Shown here: positions 45,860-57,018 of the stretch, in pieces | Layout: each line of letters opens with the position of its first letter | How positions within the stretch are numbered: position 1 is the stretch's first letter | Assembly (NCBI RefSeq): GCF_901000735.1 | Contig: NC_081551.1 | Location: 7,243,420-7,307,419, forward strand | From: Corylus avellana | Lineage: Eukaryota; Streptophyta; Magnoliopsida; Fagales; Betulaceae | Direction of reading: 5' to 3' | Length of the DNA: 64,000 nucleotides | Notes under the pieces: model-generated | The model's input: the letters and a program-made list of their open reading frames with translations, nothing else | The model's database searches: none | Told to the model about the DNA's origin: nothing | Program-made: the position numbers and the translations under genes

Positions 45860-46570
45860 CACTACAAGAAATTAGCTCTTTAAGGGCGACTTAAAGTCGC
45901 CCCTAAAGACCCTAAAGTGGACGCTGTTGGCAACAGCGTCCACTTTTCGACCCTAAAAGTGTCGACCCTAATAGTCCGACCCTAATGATCAAATGTCTGA
46001 TTATCAGGGTCCACTTAAAAGTCGACCCTAATGATCACTTTTAGCGTCCACTTTATCGCCCCTAAAAGTCGCAATGTTTGGACCCTAAAGATGATGTAAA
46101 CGGAAGCGAAAGTCGACCCTAATAGTCAAGCAATAGCGTCCACTTTTAGTTAACCATTAGCGTCGACTTTATGGACCCTAATATCCCTTTTAAAAAAATA
46201 ATAATAATAACTATTAGCGTCCAAATAAAAGTGGACGCTGATGGTTAAACCATTAGCGTCCACTTTTGTGGACGCTAATGGTCCTAAAAAATTAAAAAAA
46301 AAACTAACTATCAGCGTCCACTTAGAGTCGACCCTAATGATGACTTTTAGCGTCCACTTTATCGACGCTAAAAGATACATGTGTTTGACTCTAAAGATGA
46401 TGTACACAAAAGAATTAGTCGACGCTAATAGTTGACCATTAGCGTCCACATTTGTGGACGCTAATGGTCCAAAAATATTAAAAAAAAATTGACTATCAGC
46501 ATCCACTTTTGAAGTGGACGCTGATGGTTGACCATTAGGGTCGACAAATATCGACCCTAATGGTCCTAAA
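45860..46570. repeat. CACTA subterminal repeat region
   Basis: Dense inverted and direct copies of GCGTCCACTTT, GTCGACCCTAAT and AGGGGCGACTT motifs; the first 340 bp match the CACTA end at 13426-13923. Confidence 0.88.
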
Positions 46571-46598
46571 AATCAAAAAAAAAAAAAAAAAAAATTTC

Positions 46599-46830
46599 GC
46601 AGCATCAGTATGTTTTCGAAATTTTGGGATCGATCGCACTCCAAGTGCGATTGATCGCAGCATCAGTAGGTTTTCGGAAATTTGCGATCGATCGCACTTG
46701 GAGTGCGATCGATCGTAGCATCAGTAGGTTTTCGAAATTTTGGGATCGATCGCAGCATCAGTAGGTTTTCGAAATTTTGGGATCGATCGCACTTGGAGTG
46801 CGATCGATTGCAGCATCAGTAGGTTTTCTA
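46599..46830. repeat. 58-bp minisatellite with a hairpin in each full unit
   Basis: Units at 46599-46656, 46657-46714 and 46752-46809, a 37-bp unit without the hairpin (46715-46751) and a partial one (46810-46830). Each full unit contains GATCGATCGCACT, a 3-base loop and AGTGCGATCGATC. The loop is CCA in unit 1 and TGG in units 2 and 4. Confidence 0.93.
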
Positions 46831-47135
46831 ATGATTTCCAGTTCAAGTGAAGAACAATTCACACAAATAACATCAAAAGTCAACTGACTAGTCTTAGCAA
46901 AAAGAGTCACTAATAGAGTAAGATCTTGAAGGCTTAAAATATATCATATTTGTAACTCTGACAAATGACAACTAAAAGGCCAAACTGCAGTCCATTCTTA
47001 TCCATGCAACACATATCAATTGATGTTAAAAATTAGACTTTTAGTCAGCTCATTATTTATCAACCCACTTAACTTGTCTCAAGAGTCATGGAGAGATGAA
47101 GACCACATGAAATTAGTCAAAATACAACCACCAAC
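46831..47135. other. CACTA interior without recognised coding sequence
   Basis: AT-rich. No exon is recognised between the minisatellite and the first phosphofructokinase exon. Confidence 0.4.
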
Positions 47136-47729
47136 CTCTTGTTGAATGTGGACACCAAAATCTCCAAATACAATGTTCCCAGACGCATCTTTAGCATTAG
47201 TTTTCTGAATAAAATTCTGCATCAAAAAACAATAACATACTGAATTTTACTCTTCATCTTGGGGAAAAATATAATGAAGAAGTTATAAGATCTATGCAAT
47301 GCAATGAAATGAACACAGGCAGTTTTTCACAGTATTTCATGAAGCCAAAAAAGAACTGCACAATTTAAATCACCTGATCAATTAATAGTATTCAACCCAA
47401 AAGCGAAAATATGAATTCCTTACGTAACTCACCTGCCGTGCTCCCTCTGCGACACAAATAACAGCCGAACCCTTTGTCTCAATCAGGTATTTCAGATGAC
47501 TCAAAACACCATGAGGCCCGTGCAAATTAAAAGATACCTTAGATGTGCATATCAGTAGAATCAGTAACAGCTCACAAAGATAACTATCCAATTAATTGCT
47601 AGTAATAAGTACCTCATGAATCAAACATATGTCAATTTGTCCACTAGCTAGGGATGCATGCATAGCTATATATCTACTGCTACGGCCCATCAATTTGACA
47701 ATGCCAACACCATGATAAGCATTGTGCGC
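47136..47729 (-). pseudogene. PFK: captured ATP-dependent phosphofructokinase exons (three exons)
   Basis: Three consecutive phase-0 exons with good splice borders lie on the minus strand: 47729-47613 (39 codons, AHNAYHGVGIVKLMGRSSRY), 47537-47433 (35 codons, LHGPHGVLSHLKYLIETKG) and 47204-47136 (23 codons, KTNAKDASGNIVFGDFG). They match the C-terminal half of plant ATP-phosphofructokinase, the enzyme that phosphorylates fructose 6-phosphate in glycolysis. The introns are kept, so the capture was at DNA level. Conserved residues have changed (SGF to SRY, CLIPE to CLIHE, EGAGQ to EGARQ), so the copy is under no constraint for enzyme function. No start, catalytic N terminus or stop is present. 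Confidence 0.85.
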
Positions 47730-47978
47730 CTAACAAGATTGAGGCCAAAAAAAAAAGTTCACTATGAAGAAACCAACACTAAAAGAATTCAGCAGGAAAA
47801 CTTATCCGGAGAAACATAACTCCATGCATGGGCAAATAAAATGCACGTAGAGTACCTCTATAAGAAACATTGCATTTATGTTTAAGTACACAACAACATT
47901 CTTTGATGAATCAATTAATATATGAAATAATCAAACTAATCTAAATGCCCACAAGAAACATAACTCAAAATGACTAAC

Positions 47979-48026
47979 CTCATCAAAATCATAAAAAATA
48001 TGTGAGAACTGCCCCATTAACCAAAC
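47979..48026 (-). pseudogene. exon-like piece of unknown origin
   Basis: A 16-codon open stretch (VWLMGQFSHIFYDFDE) has an AG acceptor and a GTTAGT donor. I do not recognise it. It may be a CACTA exon or another captured fragment. Confidence 0.3.
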
Positions 48027-48107
48027 CTGCCAAGGGAGAAAACTATTAAATATATGTTTTACAATTCATGGGCAGCAAAATTCCAAAACCCAAAATAAAG
48101 TACTTAT

Positions 48108-48155
48108 CTGCATTCTCTTCCTTGCCAATTCATCCTCATAAGCAATTTGAGTAAT
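48108..48155 (-). pseudogene. possible captured ATAD3-like exon
   Basis: The 16 codons read ITQIAYEDELARKRMQ. YEDELARKRMQ is the conserved coiled-coil motif of ATAD3-type mitochondrial AAA proteins as I recall them. A TAG acceptor precedes it and ATAAGT, a spoiled donor, follows. A further short stretch upstream (QEYKKVKPPKQ, 48300-48268) ends in a GT donor. The match is short, so the call is tentative. Confidence 0.45.
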
Positions 48156-48638
48156 CTACCACAATGAACCAATATATAATATCAAAGACAATGAAAATGA
48201 AACCCAAAATGATAGAGAAAGAGATACTAAAAATGTGTTTCTTCATGAAATATATTAAAGCGAGAACCTGCTTGGGCGGTTTAACTTTCTTGTACTCTTG
48301 TCATCCTGCATACACTTAAAAATAAAATTTAGAAAGATATTATTACTCCCTTGCATTGTTTACTCAAAGTTCTTTAACCTTGATAACCATGTCAAGGGAG
48401 ATTTACTAACTCAAAAGTTGTTGAACCAAAAATTTTGCGAATATCTTAATATAATATAAACCAAATAAAAAGTACCAACAGATATACATTACCAAACAGA
48501 TCACGATCAACAAATAGTCAAATACACATTAGCAAATAGAAAGTACCAACAACTATCCAAATACACAGTATCAAAAAATATATCACAAATAGATGCTATC
48601 AAAGAGTACATCCTAAATAAAGTTATTCCAAAGCTCCC

Positions 48639-50021
48639 TTAATTGTTGGCTTCACTTGATGCACCTCCAAGCAAGCTCCCTCCAGACCTAATAGAATAAA
48701 ATTTCATATAATGATCAATAAGCTTTTTAACGATTACTTAGTATGTGTGTTTTGTAAAATTAATGCATAGGTAAAGTTTCACTAACCCTCCAATACGTGA
48801 CATTAAGAACTCAACAGTGGCTTTTAATTTGTTCGTTTCCTCAACGTTGGCTTGCAAATTCTCTCTGTACTGGTGAAGTTCAATTCTAGTCTGTTGAAGC
48901 TCGCTTTGAGTATCTTCTTGTCTTTTCCTACACTCATCATGGTTGTCGAAATGGGTGAACGCTTGAAATGAAGTTCTTAAAGGGGTAGGAATAAGACCGC
49001 ATCCCATTCCTCTAACGTGCCCAGTTCGTCGGCCCCCTAGTACTTGTGTGACTATTTCTTGCATTCGGTCATCCACACTTGTTCCCTCCACATTGCCTTC
49101 CTCTAAGCCCTCACTGGTTGTTAATTCTTGCATTTGAAGCTGCACAAGTCATAGTTGGCCTTAGTTTAACATATACTTCATGCAAGTTTACTATTCATGT
49201 TCTTCACTAATCAACTTAATGATCGGAGCGTAAACAATTACTTACATATAGACTTTTGCATTTGTCGTTCACAAACTGTTTATCCTTTTTTCTTGTATGG
49301 GTAACCTCATACAGTTCAACAGGATTAGGCTTCATTTTTGTTTCTTGTTCCTACACATAATACATATAATCAAAGTTTACACTAAATAACATTAAATTAT
49401 GGTACGGGATACTTACCTTTTTGTAAATGACATTGACAAATGAACAAGTCCCAGCTGTGTGATTTGTTTCCAATTTGCTTCTGTTTAGGGTATTTCGTTC
49501 AGACTTTTTCTATGAAATTTGGAAAGAAAAAAAAAACACAATTATTCATAAAATGTCTTCAAGTTCATGCAAATTATATCAATTTGAATATTCTAATCAG
49601 TATAATAATATATATTTACCTTCCATTTACCGTCATCAAATGAGTCACATATTAGGTTCCACTGTTGAGGACCATACCCTGCTGGCACGTTTTTCCTCCC
49701 AATAGCCTTAGCCTTGGCAATCCCCTCATCATCGTCTTTATCAATGCCGTCAAAATATTTCTTGTAATGATCCCTATACAAGTTCGAACGAAGCCTAGCA
49801 TATGCACGACCCAATTTATTTTCAACAGCGTTGATGTGCTCGTATCGTTCCATATTCAGTGCGAAGTTTGACTGATACATAATAGATAAGAAAACAATGG
49901 TAAAAAATGTGTCACATTAATTTTCCATACGAAACATATTATTAAACATTACATTGATATTCATACCTGAACATGAAACAACAACTTGCTCTTTTCTTCA
50001 GCTGGGACCTTTTTCCATTCA
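48639..50021 (-). CDS. plant CACTA (Ptta/En/Spm-type) transposase, partial, six visible exons
   Basis: On the minus strand, exons run >50021-49967 (WKKVPAEEKSKLLFHVQ), 49871-49620 (NKLGRAYARLRSNLY, AKAKAIGRKNVPAG, WNLICDSFDDGKWK), 49509-49417 (NRSKLETNHTAGTCSF), 49350-49246, 49139-48787 (GGRRTGHVRGMGCGL, then a coiled coil QSELQQTRIELHQYREN) and 48690-48639 ending in TAA. This is the plant transposase family PF03004 found beside the DDE transposase in CACTA elements, where it binds subterminal repeats. Splice borders are mostly GT-AG and no internal stop is seen, so the piece could still be expressed. The N terminus is lost in the gap. The exon borders are my inference. Confidence 0.75.
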
Positions 50022-50121
50022 NNNNNNNNNNNNNNNNNNNNNNNNNNNNNNNNNNNNNNNNNNNNNNNNNNNNNNNNNNNNNNNNNNNNNNNNNNNNNNN
50101 NNNNNNNNNNNNNNNNNNNNN
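50022..50121. other. assembly gap (100 N)
   Basis: Exactly 100 N. The missing CACTA right end and the rest of its transposase gene should lie here if the contigs are in the correct order. Confidence 0.98.
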
Positions 50122-50194
50122 AAAGCACTGTAATGAAATCCCATGCTCAATAGACTGTCTACATTGTTTACATAGTAGAGCAACGTCTCTTGAT

Positions 50195-50232
<38 letters not shown>

Positions 50233-50239
50233 AAACAAG

Positions 50240-51648
50240 AAAAATTATATTTTACCTTTTAAAATTGATAGCAATTTTTAATTTGATCTTCAAAGTTTTA
50301 AATTTTTGTAATTTTAACAATTTTTAATTTGATCTTTAAAGTTTTAAATTTTTGTAATTTAACCATTTCGTCATTCAAAGCCATTTTGAGTGATGAAACA
50401 GTAATAAAGTGCTTTTCACGTAATCACTATTGACTATTTTTTTTCCCCGTAAAATGCCCCCATCCCCAAAATGCAAAAAAAACCTTGATAGCGAGTATTC
50501 TCTCTGTTTGATTCAAGCGGCCGTTTTCTGTGCATGTCGGCCGGCAACGAAGTCAGTTGAATCTGCTTTCTTTCGCAGATTGGTGGTTGTTCTGATTTTT
50601 TTTCGCTGATTATCTGACCTCAGTTGATATCCAACACCTTTGTTCTTTCACCTTTGAGGGATTGCTCTGACAGATTTCTATCTTTTTGCTCTTTGGATTG
50701 AATCTGCAATTGGGTTTTTCTTCTTGAGCTTAGTCAATTTCTTTTTGGGTTTATTTTTTTTATCTATTAGTGGGATCTATTAATAACTGAGTTTTGATTT
50801 CGAATCGAATATTGGATTGAATCTATGGTGAACCAGCCGAACCCGTCTGAAACACTAGAACAACCACCAATCAGCGAAAGAAAGAACAAATCGAAAAAAT
50901 AAAAAGATGATTTCCTTTTGGTTTTCCTTCCTACATTTTCTCGGGAAGCAAACAGAGCATTGCATTTCAGCAAACAAATCTTATTTCCTGTGAATGAGAT
51001 ACAAAATCAATCCCAAACAATGTCAGTTGAAAGTAAGTTCCAACTCATCCTGAATAGCCAAGAATCCAAAAAATCGAAAAAATAAAAAAGCTAAATTACT
51101 TTTGCTATTCCTTTCTTCAACCCATCCACATACATAACAGAAATCTGTGGAAGATTGGTCTCTGTTTTTGAAGGGTCAAATCTCTTGGACGAGGGTTTTG
51201 GAAAAAACCCATGAATAATCTCTTCCAACAGCCCAGAGTCTGAGGGCTCTTTGGGAAAGAACTTCGCGTACTTGTTGTGGTGGTGGTGCGGGCAGAAACA
51301 GTGTCGTTGGAGGTGGAGGAGTCTTGGTCTTGGCTCTTGGTTTCTGGGTCAATGTCGTCCCTGTGGGAGGTGCTAAGGCATCTCTTGGTGATGGTGGCGG
51401 CAGCGTTCATGGGTGTGGCGGAGAAGAAGCAAGAAGGGAGGAATCGACCGATGAACAAGAAGGGCCATTTTGGGGAAGAAAGCTACATGAGTAATCATGT
51501 GCGTCAAGTGATCTTCGAGAGTCAAAATAACGAAGTGGTAAAATTGTAAAAAATTAAAGCTTTGAAAGGATAAATTACAAAAATTAAAACTTTGAGAATT
51601 AAATTGATATTATTATCAATTTTGAGAGAGTAAAGTGTAATTTTGTCT
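50240..51648 (-). mobile_element. Pack-MULE-like element, second copy
   Basis: Same terminal inverted repeats as at 34101-35494. The flanking 9-mers are TAAAACAAG and TAAAACATC, the diverged target duplication of the first copy in reverse. Confidence 0.82.
51080..51458 (-). pseudogene. captured host-gene fragment, second copy
   Basis: Same protein fragment as at 34294-34660 (FLPSCFFSATPMNAAAT, ITKRCLSTSHRDD), with a few substitutions and the same frame change near the proline/histidine repeat. The start region differs (MFIGRFLPS). The parent gene is unknown. Confidence 0.6.
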
Positions 51649-52906
51649 TAAAACATCTTTAGAAAAGTAGGTAAAAGTTCATATTAGTTATATTTAACTA
51701 ATATATTCGATTTTTTTCTTATAGCAAATTAGCTAAAAATAAGGTAAATTGAATAAAGTTCTGTAGCGAATATATAGCAACCTTATGAAGCACACAAGAT
51801 AATTAATTTGTTACAAAAAAAAAAAAAAAAAGGTGAAAAATAATATTTCAAAGCAAGTAGACAAGATAAAGAAAATTTTTTGAGTATATATATAAAAAAA
51901 AATATAAAAAAAATGCTAGAGCTGCACTTTTTCATTAGGTATACTTATTGTTACTGAGGTCACTCGATGGATAAAAAAAAAAAAAAAAAAAAACCGTAGG
52001 TAAAATCATGTCTTTATTGATGAAACAAGAAACAGGAAGCCAATTCACCATAATTTTTTTTTTTTTTTTGGTACAATTTACCATTAAATATATAAGTTTT
52101 ACCCTGAGCTCATATTAAATTGTACTTTGCTCCAAACAAGATAAGTACACAACACAACGTGCCTAGCTCTTTTTTCATTTTTTTCAAATCAACAAGAAAA
52201 TTTCATTCATTAAGGAAATTAACAAGTTACTACCATTTGAAAAATTACTTATTGGGTTTCTAAATTTTAGAATAAATTTCCGGTGTTGCTCATAGTGGCA
52301 AGCAATCAAGTCCTTCTGTTCTATTCCCGTAATAATCTTCCTAGAATTTTTAATACAAAATATACCCTCAAGTAGGAAAACTTCAAACACACGCAGAGGC
52401 AGGAAAGAAGTAGAAAACTTATATAGAAAGATTAATGAAAAACAGAAGAATTAGGAAAAATTAAAAAAAAAAAAAAAAGGTTCCAATAAAAAGTAGCAGC
52501 AATAGAGGCCTGTTGGTGGTGATGGTGATGTGAATGTGATGTGAATGCGCTAGTGGACGAGCTAGTGGTCAAGAGACTTTGAATGACGATGGTGGCGTCT
52601 TCTTCATGTCCTGGAAAGAGAATCTGTGCCTTGAGAAAATCATTTTGTCTTGCATCAGAATATAAAACGATATCATGTTTGCTGCGTTACGAATACGATT
52701 CTCCAGCAGTAGCATCTTAGTTTTCCATGGGCCTTGTTGGCAGAGGTATTATGGTATTTTTCTGTTTGTATATTGGGCTAAAATTTTAGAACGGCTTGGG
52801 TTGGCTTGATTGACGTGATGGGCTTGTACTTTGTTGGCTGATAGCGAAAAATGAAACCCTCAGCACCTTCATTAGCAGATCCAGCCACTCCTCTCCATTT
52901 CATGAT

Positions 52907-53006
52907 NNNNNNNNNNNNNNNNNNNNNNNNNNNNNNNNNNNNNNNNNNNNNNNNNNNNNNNNNNNNNNNNNNNNNNNNNNNNNNNNNNNNNNNNNNNNNN
53001 NNNNNN
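52907..53006. other. assembly gap (100 N)
   Basis: Exactly 100 N. The contig to the right starts inside the Harbinger right end, a sequence already present at 43499. Confidence 0.98.
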
Positions 53007-53383
53007 GAATAGCAATATATAGCTATTCACTGTAGCAGTTAAGGTATAATAGCTAATAGGAAGCTATTCTGTTGGAGCAAAAAAAAGGGTAAAAATAGTT
53101 AAATATAGCTAATATATCCCTTTTAGCTACACTGCTGGAGATGCTCTTACACATTCATGAACACATGATTAGCAAGTAGACAAAAATCTTGGTGGTCCGC
53201 ACACAACATCTCATCTATAAGCCTTTCAAAGATCATAACATATGAATTTCTTCAAAAGTCTTTTATGAATATGCCTCATAAAGGCAGAAAAAAAAATGCA
53301 AAGCAAAGAAAAACAACATGCTCTAGGATTTTAAAAAATAAGCAAAACAATCATTCCTAGACATGTTATTTACTCACCTAAAT

Positions 53384-53689
53384 TTAGGTGAGATCACAAC
53401 CACTCCCCCTCAATGGGTGAATGGTATAATCCTTCCTAACCCAAATCTTCTTGAAAGAAGGTGTAGAGATGTGAACATTTTCAATATTGTCTAATCTAGA
53501 CAAACCTCCCATCATCATTGTGCATAACCCTAAAGGTTCTTTCCTAGAAACAGAATTTTTATTTTTATGCACATGAGGTTTCAATTTAAAATAGTTGGGT
53601 CAAATGTGACAAACTTTTCCACAATGATGACAAGTAGGGATAAACATTTTAGGAGGTAGGAGGATGAACGACTCTATACTTGGGGTAAG
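53384..53689 (-). pseudogene. SIRE-like gag zinc-knuckle fragment, second copy
   Basis: Almost identical to 43876-44181, including the TGA within the CCHC knuckle. Confidence 0.7.
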
Positions 53690-55213
53690 TGATGTGGTAT
53701 TTTTGTGACAAAAAATATCAATTATAAAAATAACCACTCGCAATAGGACGAATCTTTGTAGGATACGGCTATAGAGAGGGTGTCGAACCTCAAGGACTGC
53801 AGGGGTTTTATTATCAAAATTTGAAAGATTAAAATTAAATTAATTAAAAAGATATTTCATTTGGTTTTCTTTAAAACTAAAGTGCATGAAAATAAAAGAG
53901 ATATAAAATAAGAGAGAGAGTGTAGGGTATTGACTTCACCTCTATCCGCACAACAATGGCTAATCATAATTAATCCTAGAAATTCATTCTATGCATGTTA
54001 TAAATAAACAAGAAACTACCTTATTAAAGAATAAGCATAATCTATCTTCGGTTGGCACGGATCGTTCACCTAACCACTAAGATGCGGTACGACCCGTCTT
54101 CCCTAGGTATAAATTATCAAATTTTTTAACAAGATACATACAATCAATGAATAAGTGTAACCCATCTTCGGTTGGCATGGATTGTCTACCTAAATTACAC
54201 TAAACTACGGTGTAGTACAATCCGTCTTCCCTAGGCATGGCCTATCAAATCCTATTGATCATATGTCAATTAAACCCATTGTATAACCATCATCCTCATA
54301 ATCACAGAAAACAAGAATGATTTGAGATCAATAAAAGTAAAATACTTTCTAAGACAAGAGAAGAATTTCACAAATATTGATTTTGGAATTTAAAAACAAT
54401 TGCATTTAATATGAAGAACAGAAATCAATTGTAGCAATCCTCATAGTTATACAATCAACATGCATAAATTGAAAATCTAGAAATTAAATACAATCAAACC
54501 ATTGTACTTGGATAGGGTTACATCAACACCCCACGAAGGGGTTTAGCCGCTCATGATCTTCTAAGCTCCAAAGACAATTTTCTGATTTCTAACTCTAGGA
54601 AGCGGTGTGTCTTTTTTCTCAATGCTTAGAGGCCTATTTATAGGGTTTAGGAGAGTCCTAGAAGCCCTAGTAATCCTAGAAATTTCGGAGATTTAAGTCC
54701 AAGTCCAATTAGGATAAAAAAAACCTAAGTCCAAATCGGAATAAGATTCGCTCAAAATTGCGTTCCTATCTTGTGTGGCGATTTTGGCATTGAGTAGCTT
54801 CGAATTAGGAAAATTCTATTTCACAATGATTTGTAGAAATTTGAGTTATCTTTCCAACACCACTTGAATCACCTCAATCGGATATTTGACCTAGAAGTTA
54901 TGGCCAAAATACTGAGACATATGCAGATTCTAAATTTGAATCCAATCCGATTTTGACTCCGATTTGAGAAATTCCGAATTAATCCCTTTCTTTATTTGAT
55001 TAAACTTAACCACAACATATAAGTCATCTGTTATGATTGACTACGCTTAATCATCTCAAAGTGTGCTTTTAAGCCCAAAATCAATGGAATTAATTGCATC
55101 TTTATTTATAACCTGAAAACACAAAAACAAAACAAAATCAAACAAATAACAACACTAAGGAATTAACATATGCAAATTAAGGGGCTTGAATGTGCAACAT
55201 TCGGCGCTTATTA
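53690..55213 (-). mobile_element. solo LTR, second copy (1524 bp)
   Basis: Same element and same insertion site as 44182-45700, with the GTAAG duplication at 53685-53689 and 55214-55218. The two are therefore copies of one insertion event. Confidence 0.92.
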
Positions 55214-55218
55214 GTAAG

Positions 55219-55680
55219 ATACACAAGGTTCAATATGAATTTTCTTAACTTTCTTACCTTGTGAGGTCGAGGCAGCTACTGTTTTTCTTTTAACCAAAGA
55301 GTCTTCTACTTTTTCTGATTTAACAAATATTATCTCGGAAGTAGAATCATTGTTAGAAGACAAAGCAACATGACAATCGAAACTTAACTCAGATTTATAA
55401 CAATCAGAATTCTGAGTATGCAACATATTTTCAAGGGAATTGCTAGAGAATTTTTCCAATTGAGTTTCTGACACTTTTAATTTATTCTCTAACAAATCAA
55501 CTTTAAAGAATCACTTAAAGCATGCGATTCAGACAATTTAGTAACAATAGATTCTTTCACATGTTCAAGATCTTGAAAATCCTACAAACAATTTGTGTAT
55601 TGATGTCTTAAAAGAGTGAATTTTTCCAACAAATTGTTGAGGGAGTTTATAAGATCATATTCCCTTTGAGAAGTATTCAT
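55219..55680 (-). pseudogene. SIRE-like gag remnant next to the 5' LTR
   Basis: An ATG at 55680 opens MNTSQREYDLINSLNNLLEK, then a stop after LRHQYTNCL, a frameshift near 55500, and VSETQLEKFSSNSLENM through KKVKKIHIEPC. It resembles the coiled C-terminal part of SIRE gag upstream of the zinc knuckle. The N-terminal gag domain is missing. The frame is then cut by the solo LTR. Confidence 0.65.
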
Positions 55681-55733
55681 AGCAAATAGGAGTCAACAGA
55701 TCTCACTCAGGAATTTAATCCAAACAGAGTGAA

Positions 55734-55750
55734 CCTGCTTTGATACCAAT
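55734..55750 (-). other. primer-binding site of the SIRE-like element
   Basis: The minus strand reads ATTGGTATCAAAGCAGG, the initiator methionine tRNA site typical of SIRE-type copia elements, directly beside the LTR. Confidence 0.88.
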
Positions 55751-56657
55751 TGAAAAATGCTATATCGACTCCAAAAACTTGTTTATCACAATTTATGCGG
55801 AATTAATACTAGGAAGCAATAAACAATTCAATCACCCAAAATATATAAAGCAATAAAGAGGCAGACACAGATATTTTGGTTACGAAGAGGAAACCTTTTA
55901 GAAACCGATCTAAAAGTAAAACCTCTCCAGGGCAGCAAAACCCAGGAAATCACTATCAAAAGATTATCCAGAGATTACAGACACTTGGAACCCTTACAAC
56001 CCCTTGCAAGACCTTGGCTTTGTAAGATCGACAAGTCTACAACTCGTCTCCTAGCTCTCAATCTTCTTCAATGTGATTCTTTTTTACTGGACCCTTCTGA
56101 TAAACTTCTCAACCATAGATTTATCAAAGGAATAACTAAAATTCTAAGAGATTCAATTTAACGCTCACCACATATGATCTCTCTTAGCACAACCTCCGAC
56201 GAACTTTTTGGGGGCGAAAATTTATGCCTCTCTCTTCTATAATGATGTATATATATCAGTACATCAAACCCTAGACCTAGGCCCACTAAAAACATGTTTT
56301 GAGGCATAATAGGTACGGGGTGTCTGGACAGGTTAATGGGCTGTCCAGACAGGACCTTGCGGAGCAAAAATAGAGTTTCTGGAAAGCTTGTCCGGACAGC
56401 CTAGCACCGTGTTCAGACATGGCCTGTAGTGGGGAGAAAACAACATTTTGGAAATGCTGTCCAGCCTTGATCAACAACTTCGATCGATGGGCGTTTATGG
56501 TCCAATTGAGCTAAAATTTTGCAGAGACGTTCATGACACATGAATCTACATTATGAACGGTGAAGATTGGATTCTGAGCATTCTATATTAATGTTTGAGC
56601 CTATGAACAGTAGCCTCTACATTTTGGAACTGAATTAAGCCAACACAAGAACTAACA
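55751..56657 (-). repeat. 5' LTR of the SIRE-like element (907 bp)
   Basis: Matches 39835-40739. TG...CA ends on the minus strand (TGTTAGTTC... to ...TTTTTCA). Confidence 0.88.
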
Positions 56658-57018
56658 CTTTCAAATACTTGTGATCAACTCAATCTTTCTTGGGTATTGA
56701 TGCAATGTGTGGTGCAGCTCCGCTTCAAGTCCTTCCAAGCCCCAGTGATACAGCTGATCGATTTCCTTGTACTATATTCTCTCTATTATTTTCAATGTAC
56801 AAGACTTTTCATCCAAAAAAACAAACATAGAAGACTTTCATTCTTAGCAACTTGCATGCTTGATGTTTGGAGTTCTGGCTTGGTATACAATGGTCTTCGG
56901 ATTGGCAACATCAAGGACCACACCTAGAAGTTTCAAAGCAGAAACCGAAGATATAGGCATCAGCTTCGTGCAAATTTGGTCGGATTCTCACACCAAATTT
57001 CATTGCTTACCTGATAAA
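56658..57018. other. unidentified fragment, first copy of a diverged repeat
   Basis: The stretch 56815-56950 (CTTGATGTTTGGAGTTCTGG, ATCAAGGACCAC, CAAAGCAGAAACC) recurs in diverged form at 57625-57790. Neither strand gives a protein I recognise. Confidence 0.4.

Larger units (their letters stand above)
45860..50021. mobile_element. CACTA transposon with captured gene exons (right end in gap)
   Basis: It begins CACTACAAGAAATTAG at 45860. The paralogous repeat (55361-55380) shows the uninterrupted site, with ATG as the likely 3-bp target sequence. Inside are subterminal repeats to about 46570, a hairpin minisatellite, captured phosphofructokinase exons and a minus-strand plant transposase gene that runs into the gap at 50022. 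The right terminus is not seen. Confidence 0.88.
50122..52906. repeat. inverted copy of 32904-35588, bounded by gaps
   Basis: The contig is the near-identical reverse complement of the earlier block, including the Pack-MULE-like element and flanks. It begins with a TA microsatellite region (50191-50228). Both edges are gaps, so its place and orientation depend on scaffolding alone. Confidence 0.9.
53007..55372. repeat. direct repeat, copy 2 (empty-site copy)
   Basis: Nearly identical to 43499-45859, differing by scattered bases and small indels. It lacks the CACTA insertion and continues into the gag remnant and 5' LTR. Confidence 0.93.
39835..56657 (-). mobile_element. SIRE-like copia derivative lacking pol, with nested insertions
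   Basis: On the minus strand: 5' LTR (56657-55751), primer-binding site, a gag remnant with zinc knuckle, a non-coding 3' region, polypurine tract and 3' LTR (40739-39835). No protease, integrase or reverse transcriptase is seen, so it resembles a large retrotransposon derivative. Nested in it are a Harbinger element, a solo LTR and a CACTA element. The outer flanks (TCTTC and CTTTC) are only partly alike. With two gaps inside, the two LTRs may belong to separate copies of the same family. Confidence 0.7.

Noticed and set aside
46599..46830. CRISPR-like array
   Set aside because: The units are contiguous without unique spacers and lie inside a plant transposon.
39835..56657. Exact target-site duplication for the SIRE-like element
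   Set aside because: Flanks TCTTC and CTTTC match at only three of five positions, so I do not claim it.
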